A DNA stretch of 64,000 nucleotides from contig NZ_PYOM01000002.1 of NCBI RefSeq assembly GCF_003026365.1, forward strand, positions 62,001-126,000, given 5' to 3'. The position numbers and the translations under genes were made by a program. How positions within the stretch are numbered: the first letter of the stretch is position 1; every line of letters begins with the position of its first letter. Below, in pieces: positions 53,152 through 62,665 of the stretch. The notes below the pieces were generated by a model. The model was not told the DNA's origin and ran no database searches. It was given only the letters and a program-made list of their open reading frames with translations. The stretch is from Photobacterium angustum. Its GTDB lineage: Bacteria; Pseudomonadota; Gammaproteobacteria; Enterobacterales; Vibrionaceae.

Positions 53152-54066
53152 CTACATCATATCTCGCATTGCTGCTGCAGGGATCACAGCTTTAGAATGG
53201 TTTTGTACTTTTAACGTTAGCTCTTTTCCAAGATTAAGTGCATGACGAATGCTTTTACCGCTGATCCTTCCAGCAAGATATCCTGCAATAAACGCATTAT
53301 CAGCAATATAATCAGTAGTCTGACCTATTGGTTGGATAATAGAGATCTTCATCTGAGTATCGAGGGCTTTAAGATCACTTATCGGATGGTCGCTATATTG
53401 TTTGATAACTAATTCACAACAGTTTGAGTGACTATAGCGTTCAATAATACCAAGGCTAGTGCCCCAGATTCGTTGTTCGTCTTTTATCTCAATGAAAGCA
53501 ATGTCGATGTAAGGTAATAACTGACATATCCAGTATCTTGCTTGTTGTGGTGTCCACATATGAGGCCGATATCGATTATCAAAATAAACTTTGCCGCCAT
53601 CTATTTTATATTTTTCTAACAATACCAATAACGTTGCTTTTGCTTCATCGGTTAATAATGCAAAGCTCACTGCACTGATATAAATAGCATGATAGTTATA
53701 GTTGCTTAATGCTATTTCAAGTGGCGATGACTCCCTTGAAAAGTAATAACGAGCAGCATTATCTTTATTCCAAAAGTGGCGATAACAATGCCCTTCTCTA
53801 TCGGTCTCTATATAACAAAGATCAGGAAATTTAGTCGAAAGATACCGAACTAAACTCGTATCTATACCTTCTTGCTGCCAGCACGATAATAATGATAGCG
53901 ATAATTTATCAGTCCCTACCGCTGTCGCGTAACTGACACAAATAGATCGAGACTGTCCAAGCCGAGACAAATACAAGGCTGTATTAGGAACATCTCCACC
54001 ATACGTCGCATATTTAGTCGTGTTATTTATTTCAACAAGCGCTTCACCAAAGAAAACAATTCTCAC
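53152..54066 (-). CDS. PfkB-family sugar kinase, KdgK-like with altered catalytic motif
   Basis: 304 residues from GTG 54066 with GGGG 8 bases upstream. FFGEALVEIN and YGGDVPNTALYLSRLG match 2-keto-3-deoxygluconate kinases; RYRPHMWTPQQARYW is the usual substrate-proximal block. The PfkB signature near the C-terminus, normally DTTGAGDSFNAGYLA, reads QTTDYIADNAFIAGYLAG: the catalytic Asp is kept but the Gly-Ala-Gly anion-hole residues and the first Asp are changed. The protein may have lost or changed kinase activity. No other pectin or alginate degradation gene is nearby. Confidence 0.82.
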   Translation of the reverse strand: MRIVFFGEALVEINNTTKYATYGGDVPNTALYLSRLGQSRSICVSYATAVGTDKLSLSLLSCWQQEGIDTSLVRYLSTKFPDLCYIETDREGHCYRHFWNKDNAARYYFSRESSPLEIALSNYNYHAIYISAVSFALLTDEAKATLLVLLEKYKIDGGKVYFDNRYRPHMWTPQQARYWICQLLPYIDIAFIEIKDEQRIWGTSLGIIERYSHSNCCELVIKQYSDHPISDLKALDTQMKISIIQPIGQTTDYIADNAFIAGYLAGRISGKSIRHALNLGKELTLKVQNHSKAVIPAAAMRDMM

Positions 54067-54457
54067 ACGGATACCCCACCGTCAGATATCTAAGATTATG
54101 CTTCCATTCATACTCATCGTTATGTTGTTTATTAAAGCCTAATACAAATACTACGAATATTGATAATACAATCATCTAGATTTAAAGTATTTTTAGCTCA
54201 TTATATGGAATAAACACAATCTCCATTATTACTGTTATTAATAACGTTTTATCAACCCTCATCAATGAAAATAGATCACTACAGCGAAGATATTGCTGTC
54301 TCATTATTTAAAATGAAATACCTTAAATACGGGGTAATTATCTATGCTATTTTTTGTTTGCAAGATCTCATCATTATATATTTTGACTGCGACACCCAAT
54401 CTACAAAGTATGATATTTATTTGTTATTACGTTGTTTAACTGAGGGATTTAATTTAC
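54067..54457. other. AT-rich intergenic region
   Basis: About 390 bases between divergent genes. An open frame at 54265-54495 has no ribosome site and no recognisable features, and I do not call it. Nothing else was recognised. Confidence 0.35.
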
Positions 54458-54658
54458 ATGGAAGTGTTAGACTTTATTCAAGCAATTTTATTTAGTCTTG
54501 GCGTTCTTCTTTTTGCAATGTCGGCAGGTTTTGCAGTTTCGTTTCTAACAATAAAACATGATGAGGTTGATAATGTAGTTGAAAGCAAAATTGAAGCGAG
54601 TTTTTTCTCTGGAGCATGCCTTGTCGGTAGTGGCTTTATCGCTTATCTCTTGATATAA
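54458..54658 (+). CDS. Small two-helix membrane protein, hypothetical
   Basis: 66 residues with a hydrophobic N-terminal helix (FIQAILFSLGVLLFAMSAGF) and a second near the C-terminus (FFSGACLVGSGFIAYLLI), joined by a charged loop (KHDEVDNVVESKIEAS). A purine stretch GAGGG lies 12 bases before the ATG, further than optimal. Composition looks like coding sequence. No family recognised, and no obvious partner. Confidence 0.5.
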   Translation: MEVLDFIQAILFSLGVLLFAMSAGFAVSFLTIKHDEVDNVVESKIEASFFSGACLVGSGFIAYLLI

Positions 54659-54855
54659 TTCAACTTTCAGAATAATTTGACCAATCTTTTACGCTTATCC
54701 CCGTGACAAGCGTTTAATTCCTCTTTCGTATGCTTTAACCTCATTTATACGTTAAACTTCATCTATCTATTACTCATCGTTTAGCTTTAATGAGCAATAG
54801 AACATTGAATAGCACAACGCCAACTAAATATTTGCCTTAAATAACGGAAGATGTA

Positions 54856-56733
54856 ATGGAAGCGGAACAAATAGAAATTCTAAATTTTATCTCACAGTAT
54901 CCGCCTTTTGATACTTTGCCAGAAGAGCAACTTCATCAACTTGCTCTTGAAATCGAAGTCGCTTATTACCGTGCGAACACCATGATATTGAATACTGGCG
55001 ATAGAATTCATGATCTGTATTTAATTCGAAGTGGTGCTGTTGAAATATACCGTCGTAAAGGCGAACTCTACAACCGTCTTGATGAAGGTGACATTTTCGG
55101 TCAAATGGGCTTGTTAATGAACAACCGCGTCCGGATGCCCGCAAAAGCACTTGAAGATACTCTACTCTATTGTATTCCCAATGCTTTGTTTATTGAACTT
55201 TGTGATAAATACGATAGCTTTGCTGATTTCGTTGAAGTTGAAGACGGGGCACGTTTACGTCATGCCGTATCAAGCCAACATGATGAAAATGATCTGACGA
55301 CATCAAAGCTAAGAACCTTGATCACTCGCGATGCCGTCATCATTGACCAAAATGAAACCATTCAAACAGCAGCACAAACAATGGCTGAAGAAGGCGTTTC
55401 TGCATTATTACTTAGTGACAGTAATGCTACCGATGACGATGATGATAACGATTATGTCACGGGTATTATTACCGATCGTGATTTATGTACCCGTGTATTA
55501 GCAGAAGGAATATCCACCTCAAATCCTGTTTCTTCAGTCATGACAGCAGAGCCTATTACCCTCGATCATAATGCCTATGTGTTTGAAGCGATGCTGACTA
55601 TGCTGCGTTATAACATTCATCATTTGCCTGTGCTTAGAAACAAACAACCTATAGGTGTTATCAGCGTTTCTGATATTGTTCGCTATGAATCGCAAAATAG
55701 CTTACTGCTGGTTAGTAGTATTTATCAGCAACAATCTGTAGAAGAGCTCATTCAATTATCAGCACAAGTTAAAGACTGCTTTGTACGCATGGTAAATGAA
55801 GACGCTAACTCGCATATGATTGGCAGCGCAATGGCAGAAATTGGGCGTAGCTTTAAACAGCGCTTATTAGAATTAGCAGAAGAAAAGCTCGGTCCACCAC
55901 CTATTCAATACTGTTTCTTAGCCTTAGGTTCTATGGCACGAGATGAACAACTCATCGTCACAGACCAAGATAATGCTATTATTCTGGACAATTCCTTCGA
56001 TCACGATAAACATAATGCGTACTTTGAAGCGCTTGCGGCTTTTGTTTGTGATGGCCTTGCTGCATGTGGCTACACTTATTGCACTGGTGGCATTATGGCG
56101 ACAAACCCAGAATGGCGCAAAACCCGTCATGAATGGGAGCAATGTTTTGCCGATTGGATCGATAATCCAAAACCTCAAGCGTTATTAAATAGCTCTATCT
56201 TTTTTGACCTAGGCGGTGTTTGGGGCAGATTACGTTGGGCTAAACAACTTAATGGTTTTATCGTTCGTCGTGCCCGTAACAGCCCTCGCTTTTTAGCTTG
56301 CCTTGCACGAAACGCAATCAATCGCACACCACCATTAGGTTTCTTTAAAGATTTCGTAATGGAAAAAGATGGACGCCACAATAACTCGATTAATCTAAAG
56401 CGTCGTGGTACAGCGCCATTAGCAGATTTAATTCGTGTCCATGCCCTTGCGGTAGGATCTCGTTCACAAAACTCACTAGAGCGTTTGGACGATATTATTG
56501 AAAGTGGAATTTTACCACCGGGACGGGCTCAAGATCTTCGCGATGCCATGGAATATATTTCATTAGTCCGTATTCGCCACCAAGCGTTGGATGTTGAAGA
56601 GGGACAAGAGCCTGATAATAGTATTGAGCCTGAAAATATGTCCGATTTTGAACGCCGTAATCTTAAAGATGCTTTCCAAATTTTAAGTAAAGCCCAAAAC
56701 TTCGTGAAATATCGCTATCAAGCAACACGATAA
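54856..56733 (+). CDS. cNMP-binding, CBS-pair and DUF294 nucleotidyltransferase protein
   Basis: 625 residues. Domain order: a cyclic-nucleotide-binding domain about 15-125 (HDLYLIRSGAVEIYRR, LDEGDIFGQMGLL); a CBS pair about 155-285 (MAEEGVSALLLSD, VTGIITDRDLCTRVL, HHLPVLRNKQPIGVISVSD); and a DUF294 nucleotidyltransferase-like domain with FLALGSMARDEQLIVTDQD, matching GSxxRxE...TDQD; then the DUF294 C-terminal helical domain. Homologues act as signal-dependent regulators and are often found beside acetate transport genes. AAGATG stands before the ATG. It is co-transcribed with the exonuclease gene 12 bases downstream. The nucleotide ligand and the transferase reaction are not known. Confidence 0.9.
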   Translation: MEAEQIEILNFISQYPPFDTLPEEQLHQLALEIEVAYYRANTMILNTGDRIHDLYLIRSGAVEIYRRKGELYNRLDEGDIFGQMGLLMNNRVRMPAKALEDTLLYCIPNALFIELCDKYDSFADFVEVEDGARLRHAVSSQHDENDLTTSKLRTLITRDAVIIDQNETIQTAAQTMAEEGVSALLLSDSNATDDDDDNDYVTGIITDRDLCTRVLAEGISTSNPVSSVMTAEPITLDHNAYVFEAMLTMLRYNIHHLPVLRNKQPIGVISVSDIVRYESQNSLLLVSSIYQQQSVEELIQLSAQVKDCFVRMVNEDANSHMIGSAMAEIGRSFKQRLLELAEEKLGPPPIQYCFLALGSMARDEQLIVTDQDNAIILDNSFDHDKHNAYFEALAAFVCDGLAACGYTYCTGGIMATNPEWRKTRHEWEQCFADWIDNPKPQALLNSSIFFDLGGVWGRLRWAKQLNGFIVRRARNSPRFLACLARNAINRTPPLGFFKDFVMEKDGRHNNSINLKRRGTAPLADLIRVHALAVGSRSQNSLERLDDIIESGILPPGRAQDLRDAMEYISLVRIRHQALDVEEGQEPDNSIEPENMSDFERRNLKDAFQILSKAQNFVKYRYQATR

Positions 56734-56745
56734 GGGTAACGAAGC

Positions 56746-57495
56746 ATGTTTAGAGAAGTATTCAAAAAAACATCATCAACCCACTTCATTCGTAATACTC
56801 CGATAGTGGATTGGCAAAAAAAGTTTGCGGAACTTGCCCATGATGCTAAAGACCAAAGAATTAAACAATATTATCAACATGGTATTTTTAGTGGTGATAC
56901 CCCATTAAAAGACATTGAATTTGTTGCTTTAGATTTTGAAACAACAGGGCTTAATGCTAATAAAGATGACATTATTAGTGTCGGACTTGTACCCTTCACC
57001 ATTAATCGTATTTTTTGCAAACAATCACAGCATTGGGTTGTAAAGCCAAAAGCAAAACTAGATGAAGACTCCGTCATCATTCATGGTATTACACACTCAG
57101 ATGTACAAACTGCGCCAGATATACGTCGAATTTTAGAAGCGGTATTAGATTCATTAGCTGGTAAAGTCGTGGTAGTGCATTACAAAGCCATCGAACGGCA
57201 GTTTATGGATAAGGCATTAAGAGTGCGATTAAACGAAGGTATCCAATTTCCTGTTGTTGATACTTTAGCACTTGAATCACATATCCAAACCCAGCAATAC
57301 AGTGGTTTTTTAGCAAGATTGAAAGGGAAAAAGCCAGGATCGGTTCGATTAGGAAAATGTAGAATTCGATATGGATTACCAGCTTACCAACCTCACCACG
57401 CGTTAACAGATGCATTAGCGACAGCTGAGCTATTACAAGCTCAAATCGCATATCACTTCACTCCCGATACGCCAATTAATCAAATTTGGGAATAA
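56746..57495 (+). CDS. DEDDh 3'-5' exonuclease (DnaQ-like)
   Basis: 249 residues. Exo I ALDFETTGLN, Exo II VVVHYKAIERQFMD and Exo IIIepsilon HHALTDALATAEL provide the DEDDh active site. A 50-residue N-terminal extension (FREVFKKTSSTHFIRNTPIV) precedes it. It cuts nucleic acid from the 3' end; whether the substrate is DNA or RNA is unknown. The gene lies 12 bases after the cNMP/CBS/DUF294 gene, a pairing known in other gammaproteobacteria next to acetate genes, and ends in a strong terminator. Confidence 0.9.
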   Translation: MFREVFKKTSSTHFIRNTPIVDWQKKFAELAHDAKDQRIKQYYQHGIFSGDTPLKDIEFVALDFETTGLNANKDDIISVGLVPFTINRIFCKQSQHWVVKPKAKLDEDSVIIHGITHSDVQTAPDIRRILEAVLDSLAGKVVVVHYKAIERQFMDKALRVRLNEGIQFPVVDTLALESHIQTQQYSGFLARLKGKKPGSVRLGKCRIRYGLPAYQPHHALTDALATAELLQAQIAYHFTPDTPINQIWE

Positions 57496-57528
57496 AAAAA
57501 ACCGCAGTACTAACACTGCGGTTTTTTA
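57495..57528. terminator. Bidirectional terminator between exonuclease and BCCT genes
   Basis: AAAAAACCGCAGT / ACTGCGGTTTTTT with a 6-base loop and T-runs on both strands. Confidence 0.93.
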
Positions 57529-57559
57529 TTACCATTTTAGGCTAAATCGCCCTTGATAA

Positions 57560-59134
57560 TTACTTGTACTTTTCTGTTCTAAAGCCAAGCATTAAGCTGA
57601 CACACATCAGCAACAATATAATGGTAAACGGAAGAGCCGTTGAAATAGTACCCGCTTGAAGCGCTTGAATTGCTTGGGTACCTCCTACCCACAACAATGC
57701 AATCGCAATTAAACCTTCAATAACAGCCCAAAATACGCGTTGCGTTACTGGATTATCAACTTTACCACCTGCAGTAATACTATCGATAACCAGAGAACCT
57801 GAATCTGATGAAGTAATAAAGAATACTAAAACTAAACAAATACCAATAAAAGATAAAATAGTACCGAGTGGTAAGGCATCAAACATTTGGAACATAGCAA
57901 GTGAAACTTCAGTAATACCATTCTTACCTAATGAACCAATACCATCCATAACTTGGTGAATTGCTTGACCACCAAATACAGACATCCAAACAGTTGTAAC
58001 CACAGTAGGTACAATTAAAACAGCAATTAAGAATTCACGAACTGTACGACCTTTTGAGATACGTGCAATGAATGAACCAACAAATGGTGACCATGAAATC
58101 CACCACGCCCAGTACACTACAGTCCAAGCATGTAGCCAAGCCTGATCTGTTCGACCAAATGGATTACTTAATGGAATAAAGTTTTCTACATAACCCACAA
58201 TCGTTGTTGGGATCGTATGCATAGAAACTGCAAAACCAACAGCGCCTACAAAAACAAGAAGAACTAATGCTACCAGCATATTGATATTACTTAGCAGTTT
58301 AACACCAGAGTCAATGCCTTGAGCAACAGAGTAGATGGTAATGATTGTTACACCGACAATAATACCAATTTGTAACCCTAACCCACCATGTGTACCAAAT
58401 ATATGGTTAATACCACTTGCTGCTTGCTGAGCACCAAGCCCTAGTGATGTCGCTAAACCAAATAGTGTTGCAAGCACAGCCAGGATATCAATGATATGTC
58501 CAGCCCAGCCCCAAGTACGATCGCCAAGGATAGGATAAAACACCGAACGAATAGAAAGAGGTAGGCCTTTATTATAAGCAAAAAATGCCATTGAAAGGGC
58601 AACAACACCGTAAATAGCCCATGGGTGTAAACCCCAATGGTACATAGTTGCGCCCATTGCGACTTTAAAAGCTTCTGGCGTTTCAGGCGTCACACCTAGT
58701 GGTGTCAAACCACCAGAACCTGTGTAGTAGCCAGCTGGTTCGGCTACACTCCAGAACATTAAACCAATCCCCATACCCGCAGCAAATAGCATTGCTAACC
58801 AAGACATGGTGGAATGCTCAGCTTCTGCGTCTTTCCCCCCCAAACGGATGCGACCGTATGGAGATATTATCAATCCTAGACAGAAAACAACGAAAAAGTT
58901 ACCAGCTAAGATAAACATTGAATCGAATTTATTAACAATCGCGCTCTTTACGCTATCTAATGTTGCTTTTGCTGTACCAGGATCGCTGATAAGAATTGCT
59001 GCTAAGAAGAGAACAATTAATCCTGCACTAACGCCAAATACCGCATTATGGACATCAAAGCCCCATTTTTGGACATTATCTTGTCCGATTGTATAGTCGG
59101 TATTATTAATACTATATTTATCGTGCTTACTCAT
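57560..59134 (-). CDS. BCCT-family betaine/choline/carnitine transporter
   Basis: 524 residues, 12 membrane helices. FAAGMGIGLMFWSVAEPAGYY contains the substrate-binding Trp motif, with GLHPWAIYGVVALSMAFFAYN and WWISWSPFVGSFIARISKGRTVREF typical of BCCT members. It takes up a compatible solute such as glycine betaine or choline with Na+ or H+. The C-terminal cytosolic tail is short (RTEKYK), so the osmosensing tail seen in BetP is absent. The substrate cannot be told here. It is not adjacent to betIBA. Confidence 0.92.
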   Translation of the reverse strand: MSKHDKYSINNTDYTIGQDNVQKWGFDVHNAVFGVSAGLIVLFLAAILISDPGTAKATLDSVKSAIVNKFDSMFILAGNFFVVFCLGLIISPYGRIRLGGKDAEAEHSTMSWLAMLFAAGMGIGLMFWSVAEPAGYYTGSGGLTPLGVTPETPEAFKVAMGATMYHWGLHPWAIYGVVALSMAFFAYNKGLPLSIRSVFYPILGDRTWGWAGHIIDILAVLATLFGLATSLGLGAQQAASGINHIFGTHGGLGLQIGIIVGVTIITIYSVAQGIDSGVKLLSNINMLVALVLLVFVGAVGFAVSMHTIPTTIVGYVENFIPLSNPFGRTDQAWLHAWTVVYWAWWISWSPFVGSFIARISKGRTVREFLIAVLIVPTVVTTVWMSVFGGQAIHQVMDGIGSLGKNGITEVSLAMFQMFDALPLGTILSFIGICLVLVFFITSSDSGSLVIDSITAGGKVDNPVTQRVFWAVIEGLIAIALLWVGGTQAIQALQAGTISTALPFTIILLLMCVSLMLGFRTEKYK

Positions 59135-59690
59135 TTATAAAGTCCCGTTATGATTACAGCTCAAATCATCAATACTTAGTCCTGTAAATAAAATTTGAGC
59201 CGCAATATATAACCATTTGATCATTATAACTGTCAATAGATGACTTAATCGTCTAAAAACAATTCATTTATTATAAAAAAACAACATGTACTATAAATAG
59301 AAAGTGACATCCGTAATGGAAATCAGTCGTAATTTACATTGTACTCTAACTACTTCCATCTCAAATTTAGACTATTTTTTTAACGTTGACCTATAAATGT
59401 AAAATTACAACTAATCAATCCATTTCTCTTTTTATTCATAACCTTATAACTGAATGCCCTATAAAAAAACCATCAACCGCCAAATTTATGTCACTTTAAA
59501 ACCATAAAGCTTCTACTTTGTCATTAGCATAATATAACAACGAAAAAATAGGTTGATAAATACACAAAAAAAGAGAGAGGTGATGTTTTCTTTTTAGTTA
59601 TTATTTATAAATAAAGAAATAATATTTTCTCAAAAAACAATTCTGTGCTTTTTTTTTATACATATCGGCAATTCAAAACAGTATCTTCAA
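59135..59690. other. Long AT-rich intergenic region
   Basis: About 555 bases upstream of the BCCT gene and downstream of a zinc-ribbon gene. I looked for a betaine-related operator, small RNA or short reading frame and saw none that is convincing. Confidence 0.3.
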
Positions 59691-59897
59691 CTACACGAAA
59701 TCCAAATGAATATGAGTACACCCTTTTTTACATGCAATCCCAGGTTGTTCGCTCTTTTCTGGTGGAACTAAGAATAATGTTTGTCCACATTCTTTACAGT
59801 TAACCACTTTACCTTGCATGATCTTTTTAATAATAGCTTGTTGGTCACCAAACGATTGTTTGGTCTGTTTGTTTAATTGAGAAAAATCGAGTTTCAT
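59691..59897 (-). CDS. Small zinc-ribbon protein of unknown function
   Basis: 68 residues. Two Cys pairs (NCKECGQ and ACKKGC) suit a single zinc site. The N-terminal half is helical (FSQLNKQTKQSFGDQQAIIK). No signal peptide. The ATG has only a weak purine stretch upstream. I do not know a function. It lies 60 bases downstream of the glutaredoxin gene on the same strand, with a terminator between the two. Confidence 0.65.
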   Translation of the reverse strand: MKLDFSQLNKQTKQSFGDQQAIIKKIMQGKVVNCKECGQTLFLVPPEKSEQPGIACKKGCTHIHLDFV

Positions 59898-59931
59898 AAG
59901 GTCTGCTCATAAATGTAATATTAATAGATAT

Positions 59932-59957
59932 AAAAAAGGGCTTTTCAGCCCATTTTT
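59932..59957 (-). terminator. Terminator after the glutaredoxin gene
   Basis: On the minus strand a small GGGCT / AGCCC stem with a T-run, touching the glutaredoxin stop codon. Confidence 0.75.
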
Positions 59958-60273
59958 ATAATTCAAAATCATCAAACTCAGTTGCTTCAACTTGGCGCTC
60001 AAGAAAAGCGACTAAGTCGTCATGACCGCCAATATATTTATCATCTAAAATAATTTGAGGTACAGTACGAACAGTTTGTCCCGTTTTTTTCTCAATGAAA
60101 TCAACCATCACTAATTTTGATAAATTTAGCCCTAAAACAAGTGTTGTATATTCGATACCACGCTCGTCAAGCAATGCTTTTGCTTTCACACAAAATGGAC
60201 AATTCGGCTGAGTAATTACTAAATTGTCGTATTGCTCAAGCTGTTCGATTGTTAGATTTTTTACTTCAGTCAT
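59956..60273 (-). CDS. Glutaredoxin-family protein
   Basis: 105 residues from ATG 60273, supported by GAAGTGG upstream; twelve codons further up lack support. The dithiol active site CPFC (TQPNCPFCVKAKALLDE) and the TVPQIILDDKYIGGHDDL segment with cis-Pro are standard for glutaredoxins. It would reduce disulfides or protein-glutathione mixed disulfides with glutathione. The loop between helix 1 and strand 2 is longer than in E. coli GrxA (LGLNLSKLVMVDFIEKKTGQ), and the acidic C-terminal tail (EATEFDDFEL) is an addition. Confidence 0.9.
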   Translation of the reverse strand: MTEVKNLTIEQLEQYDNLVITQPNCPFCVKAKALLDERGIEYTTLVLGLNLSKLVMVDFIEKKTGQTVRTVPQIILDDKYIGGHDDLVAFLERQVEATEFDDFEL

Positions 60274-60717
60274 CGCAATGCCACTTCTTCTATAATGTAG
60301 ACTGGTCAAGATAGTTGAAACTTACTTAATAGTAAAACATCTACTTCACACCCGTTTACTATCTAAGCAATATTTAATTTTAGTAGCATTGTTCACTTTC
60401 TATTCGCAATTACTCATTAATAAGCAATTAGTTAAAAACAACTTCCGACAATAAAAACATAACCACTTGTTTTATTTAAAAATAAAATAATCCTCACTGA
60501 AGAAATTGATGATAAAATTTTAACAAATTTTAACCTTTCACATGTTGAACAATGATTGAAAATAGATGATATTAATTACCTTACTACCGTCAACTGTTTC
60601 GTCAGTCCTTTTGCATTCAAACACTAACGGATAATCAAAAGCAGTAAAATTAACAATAATAAATCGCTTTTATCACGGAATTTAACTGCTCTGTCATACA
60701 GAGTTAAGGAGAGAATT
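60274..60717. other. Intergenic region between glutaredoxin and AMMECR1 genes
   Basis: About 440 AT-rich bases between divergent genes. I see no recognisable operator or RNA. Confidence 0.3.
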
Positions 60718-61335
60718 GTGGCTATCATAACTACACCACAAACTTATAATAAAGGTGAGTTAACTCAGTTACTTGATATTGCACGAAATGCTATTCAAGA
60801 CCATTTTTCCGATAGGCCGATAAATGCCCCTCGCCTTAATCATTACACGCGAAAGATGCAACAACATGCGGCGTGTTTTGTTACTTTAGAAGTAAATAAT
60901 GTACTACAAGGCTCAATGGGTACAACCATTGCTTCGCGCCCATTAGTCATTGAAGTTCACAATAAAGCGGTAGCGAGTGCTTACGAAGATCGCCGCTTTA
61001 TGCCTCTTTCGGAAGAACAACTGGATGAATTAACAATTGAAGTCGAAGTGTTATCGTCACTTGAAACGCTGGCTATTCACTCTCATCAGGCTTTGGTTGA
61101 GCACTTACAAATACCTAACAATCGCCAAGGTATTGTATTAATTGATCGCTACACGCAAACAGTAATGTTACCAAGTGCGTGGAAAAAAGGCATCACATCG
61201 GATCATTTTGTTCAGCAATTAAAGCAAAAAGCAGGTTGGTCACCTACCTATTGGTCACCTAATATGATTGTTAAAACCTTTACAACTAGCGCACTTAAAG
61301 AAAAATACGCAAAAATTTGTAGTAAATATTTCTAA
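60718..61335 (+). CDS. AMMECR1-family protein
   Basis: 205 residues from GTG 60718 with AAGGAG 7 bases upstream. FVTLEVNNVLQGSMGT, NKAVASAYEDRRFMPLSEEQL and LTIEVEVLSSLETL match the AMMECR1 fold. The most conserved element of the family, LRGCIG, is LQGSMG here, so the invariant Cys and Arg are lost. C-terminal residues GIVLIDRYTQTVMLPSAW are typical. Many bacterial AMMECR1 proteins are fused to, or lie beside, MEMO and a radical SAM gene; none is here. Function unknown. Confidence 0.85.
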   Translation: MAIITTPQTYNKGELTQLLDIARNAIQDHFSDRPINAPRLNHYTRKMQQHAACFVTLEVNNVLQGSMGTTIASRPLVIEVHNKAVASAYEDRRFMPLSEEQLDELTIEVEVLSSLETLAIHSHQALVEHLQIPNNRQGIVLIDRYTQTVMLPSAWKKGITSDHFVQQLKQKAGWSPTYWSPNMIVKTFTTSALKEKYAKICSKYF

Positions 61336-61342
61336 TCATCAC

Positions 61343-61374
61343 AGCAAGCAGCAGTCATCGCTGCTTGCTTATTT
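61343..61374 (+). terminator. Terminator after the AMMECR1 gene
   Basis: AGCAAGCAGC / GCTGCTTGCT stem with a 7-base loop followed by TATTT. Confidence 0.75.
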
Positions 61375-61465
61375 AAACCTTTCCGCCATAACATTTGACT
61401 TATATGGTTTGATTTACAATCAATTTCATTATGAATAATAAGACATTTCATCTTTTTCTATTGAG

Positions 61466-62545
61466 CTATTTTGCAATCAATCCATACGGTATACTTTTAA
61501 ACATTTGAGGTTGCAGGCTTATCGTCGGCGCTAAATGGGTTCCTTTCCAATCGAGTAACATTATCGCAAGTACATTTCGGTGCTCACCAGAGACTAAATC
61601 TATATCACCCGTTACTGATGGAATCATTCCATGCTGTGGATTTATTGCTTGCTGAATAACATTGCGGGTTTTATCTAACACGGGATCTGCATCTAACCCT
61701 GCTAATAAAAAGTTAATACCAACCTCCGCTATAACATCCTCTTTTGTTTCAGCAATAATCTTATCTATATTTTTGCGGTAGTAATCAAAAATCCACTGAT
61801 AATCTTTTTCATTGATCGGTAATTGATAATATTTCGATGCAGCAAAAATAATATGCGTTAACCCATAAATTTTATTACTGTATTGCTGAGAAGATAATTG
61901 ATTGTCTTGACTATCAGGGTAAGTTTCACGAAAAGCAATAATAAAATCATTCACCACATCTTGTTCACCTAATTGTCTTAACCAATAGACTTGATTTGCA
62001 AGTTGTGCAGCCCATGCTTTGATCATTTCTGGATCAGTAACATATTTTTTAAAATCATAACGGCGAAGAACCTGTCTTAGTTGCGTATCATTTTGATGTT
62101 TTAAACCATATTCATCGGCACGCGCCATTGAACCAAGTAACCCAACGCCTAAATATACATATTCTGGCATCGTTTGAGTCGCTTTATATCGAATTTGGCT
62201 ACGCTCTTTAGGGGATGTTTTATAATTTGCTAAACGCGTTAAGCTGTATTGCTGTACTTGTTCAGGTGTAACCACTTCTGTCGAATAGCGATTTAAATTA
62301 CTCACTACACGCGCCATATCCATCCATATCGCTGCTGCGTATTTAGGATCTAACGACTGCCGATACATACGTAAGCCATAATGCCCTGCGGTATAGGCTG
62401 GAAATGTATATAACCGAGGCTCAAAGGTTTGGCGGATCTGATTAGCACTTTGTTGATATGTCGGATTAAGCTGTAAACTATTTGCAGCAATAGACCAACA
62501 AAATAAAAGACAGAAAAACCAGTAGCGGCTAAGTACTAAACGCAT
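61466..62545 (-). CDS. DUF3541 exported protein
   Basis: 359 residues with a hydrophobic signal-type N-terminus (FCLLFCWSIAANS). The body is almost all helical (RYDFKKYVTDPEMIKAW, NKIYGLTHIIFAASKYYQ) and contains HGMIPSVTGDIDLVSGEHRN near the end, which I recognise as DUF3541. GGGGAG 6 bases before the ATG supports this start. Family function unknown; the alpha-helical pattern is reminiscent of an alpha/alpha-toroid. Monocistronic, probably periplasmic. Confidence 0.8.
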   Translation of the reverse strand: MRLVLSRYWFFCLLFCWSIAANSLQLNPTYQQSANQIRQTFEPRLYTFPAYTAGHYGLRMYRQSLDPKYAAAIWMDMARVVSNLNRYSTEVVTPEQVQQYSLTRLANYKTSPKERSQIRYKATQTMPEYVYLGVGLLGSMARADEYGLKHQNDTQLRQVLRRYDFKKYVTDPEMIKAWAAQLANQVYWLRQLGEQDVVNDFIIAFRETYPDSQDNQLSSQQYSNKIYGLTHIIFAASKYYQLPINEKDYQWIFDYYRKNIDKIIAETKEDVIAEVGINFLLAGLDADPVLDKTRNVIQQAINPQHGMIPSVTGDIDLVSGEHRNVLAIMLLDWKGTHLAPTISLQPQMFKSIPYGLIAK

Positions 62546-62665
62546 AATGACTCCCCCCGAAAAATAACGAGGGTGAAGAGTAACATTAGCTATTACTATC
62601 TCTGTTAACTTTTATCTATAAGTAATTGTTATAATATAAATATGCCAACATGATCACATCGTCAT

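Noticed and set aside
54265..54495. 76-codon frame before the small membrane protein
   Set aside because: No ribosome site, AT-driven composition, and it overlaps the better-supported frame at 54458-54658.
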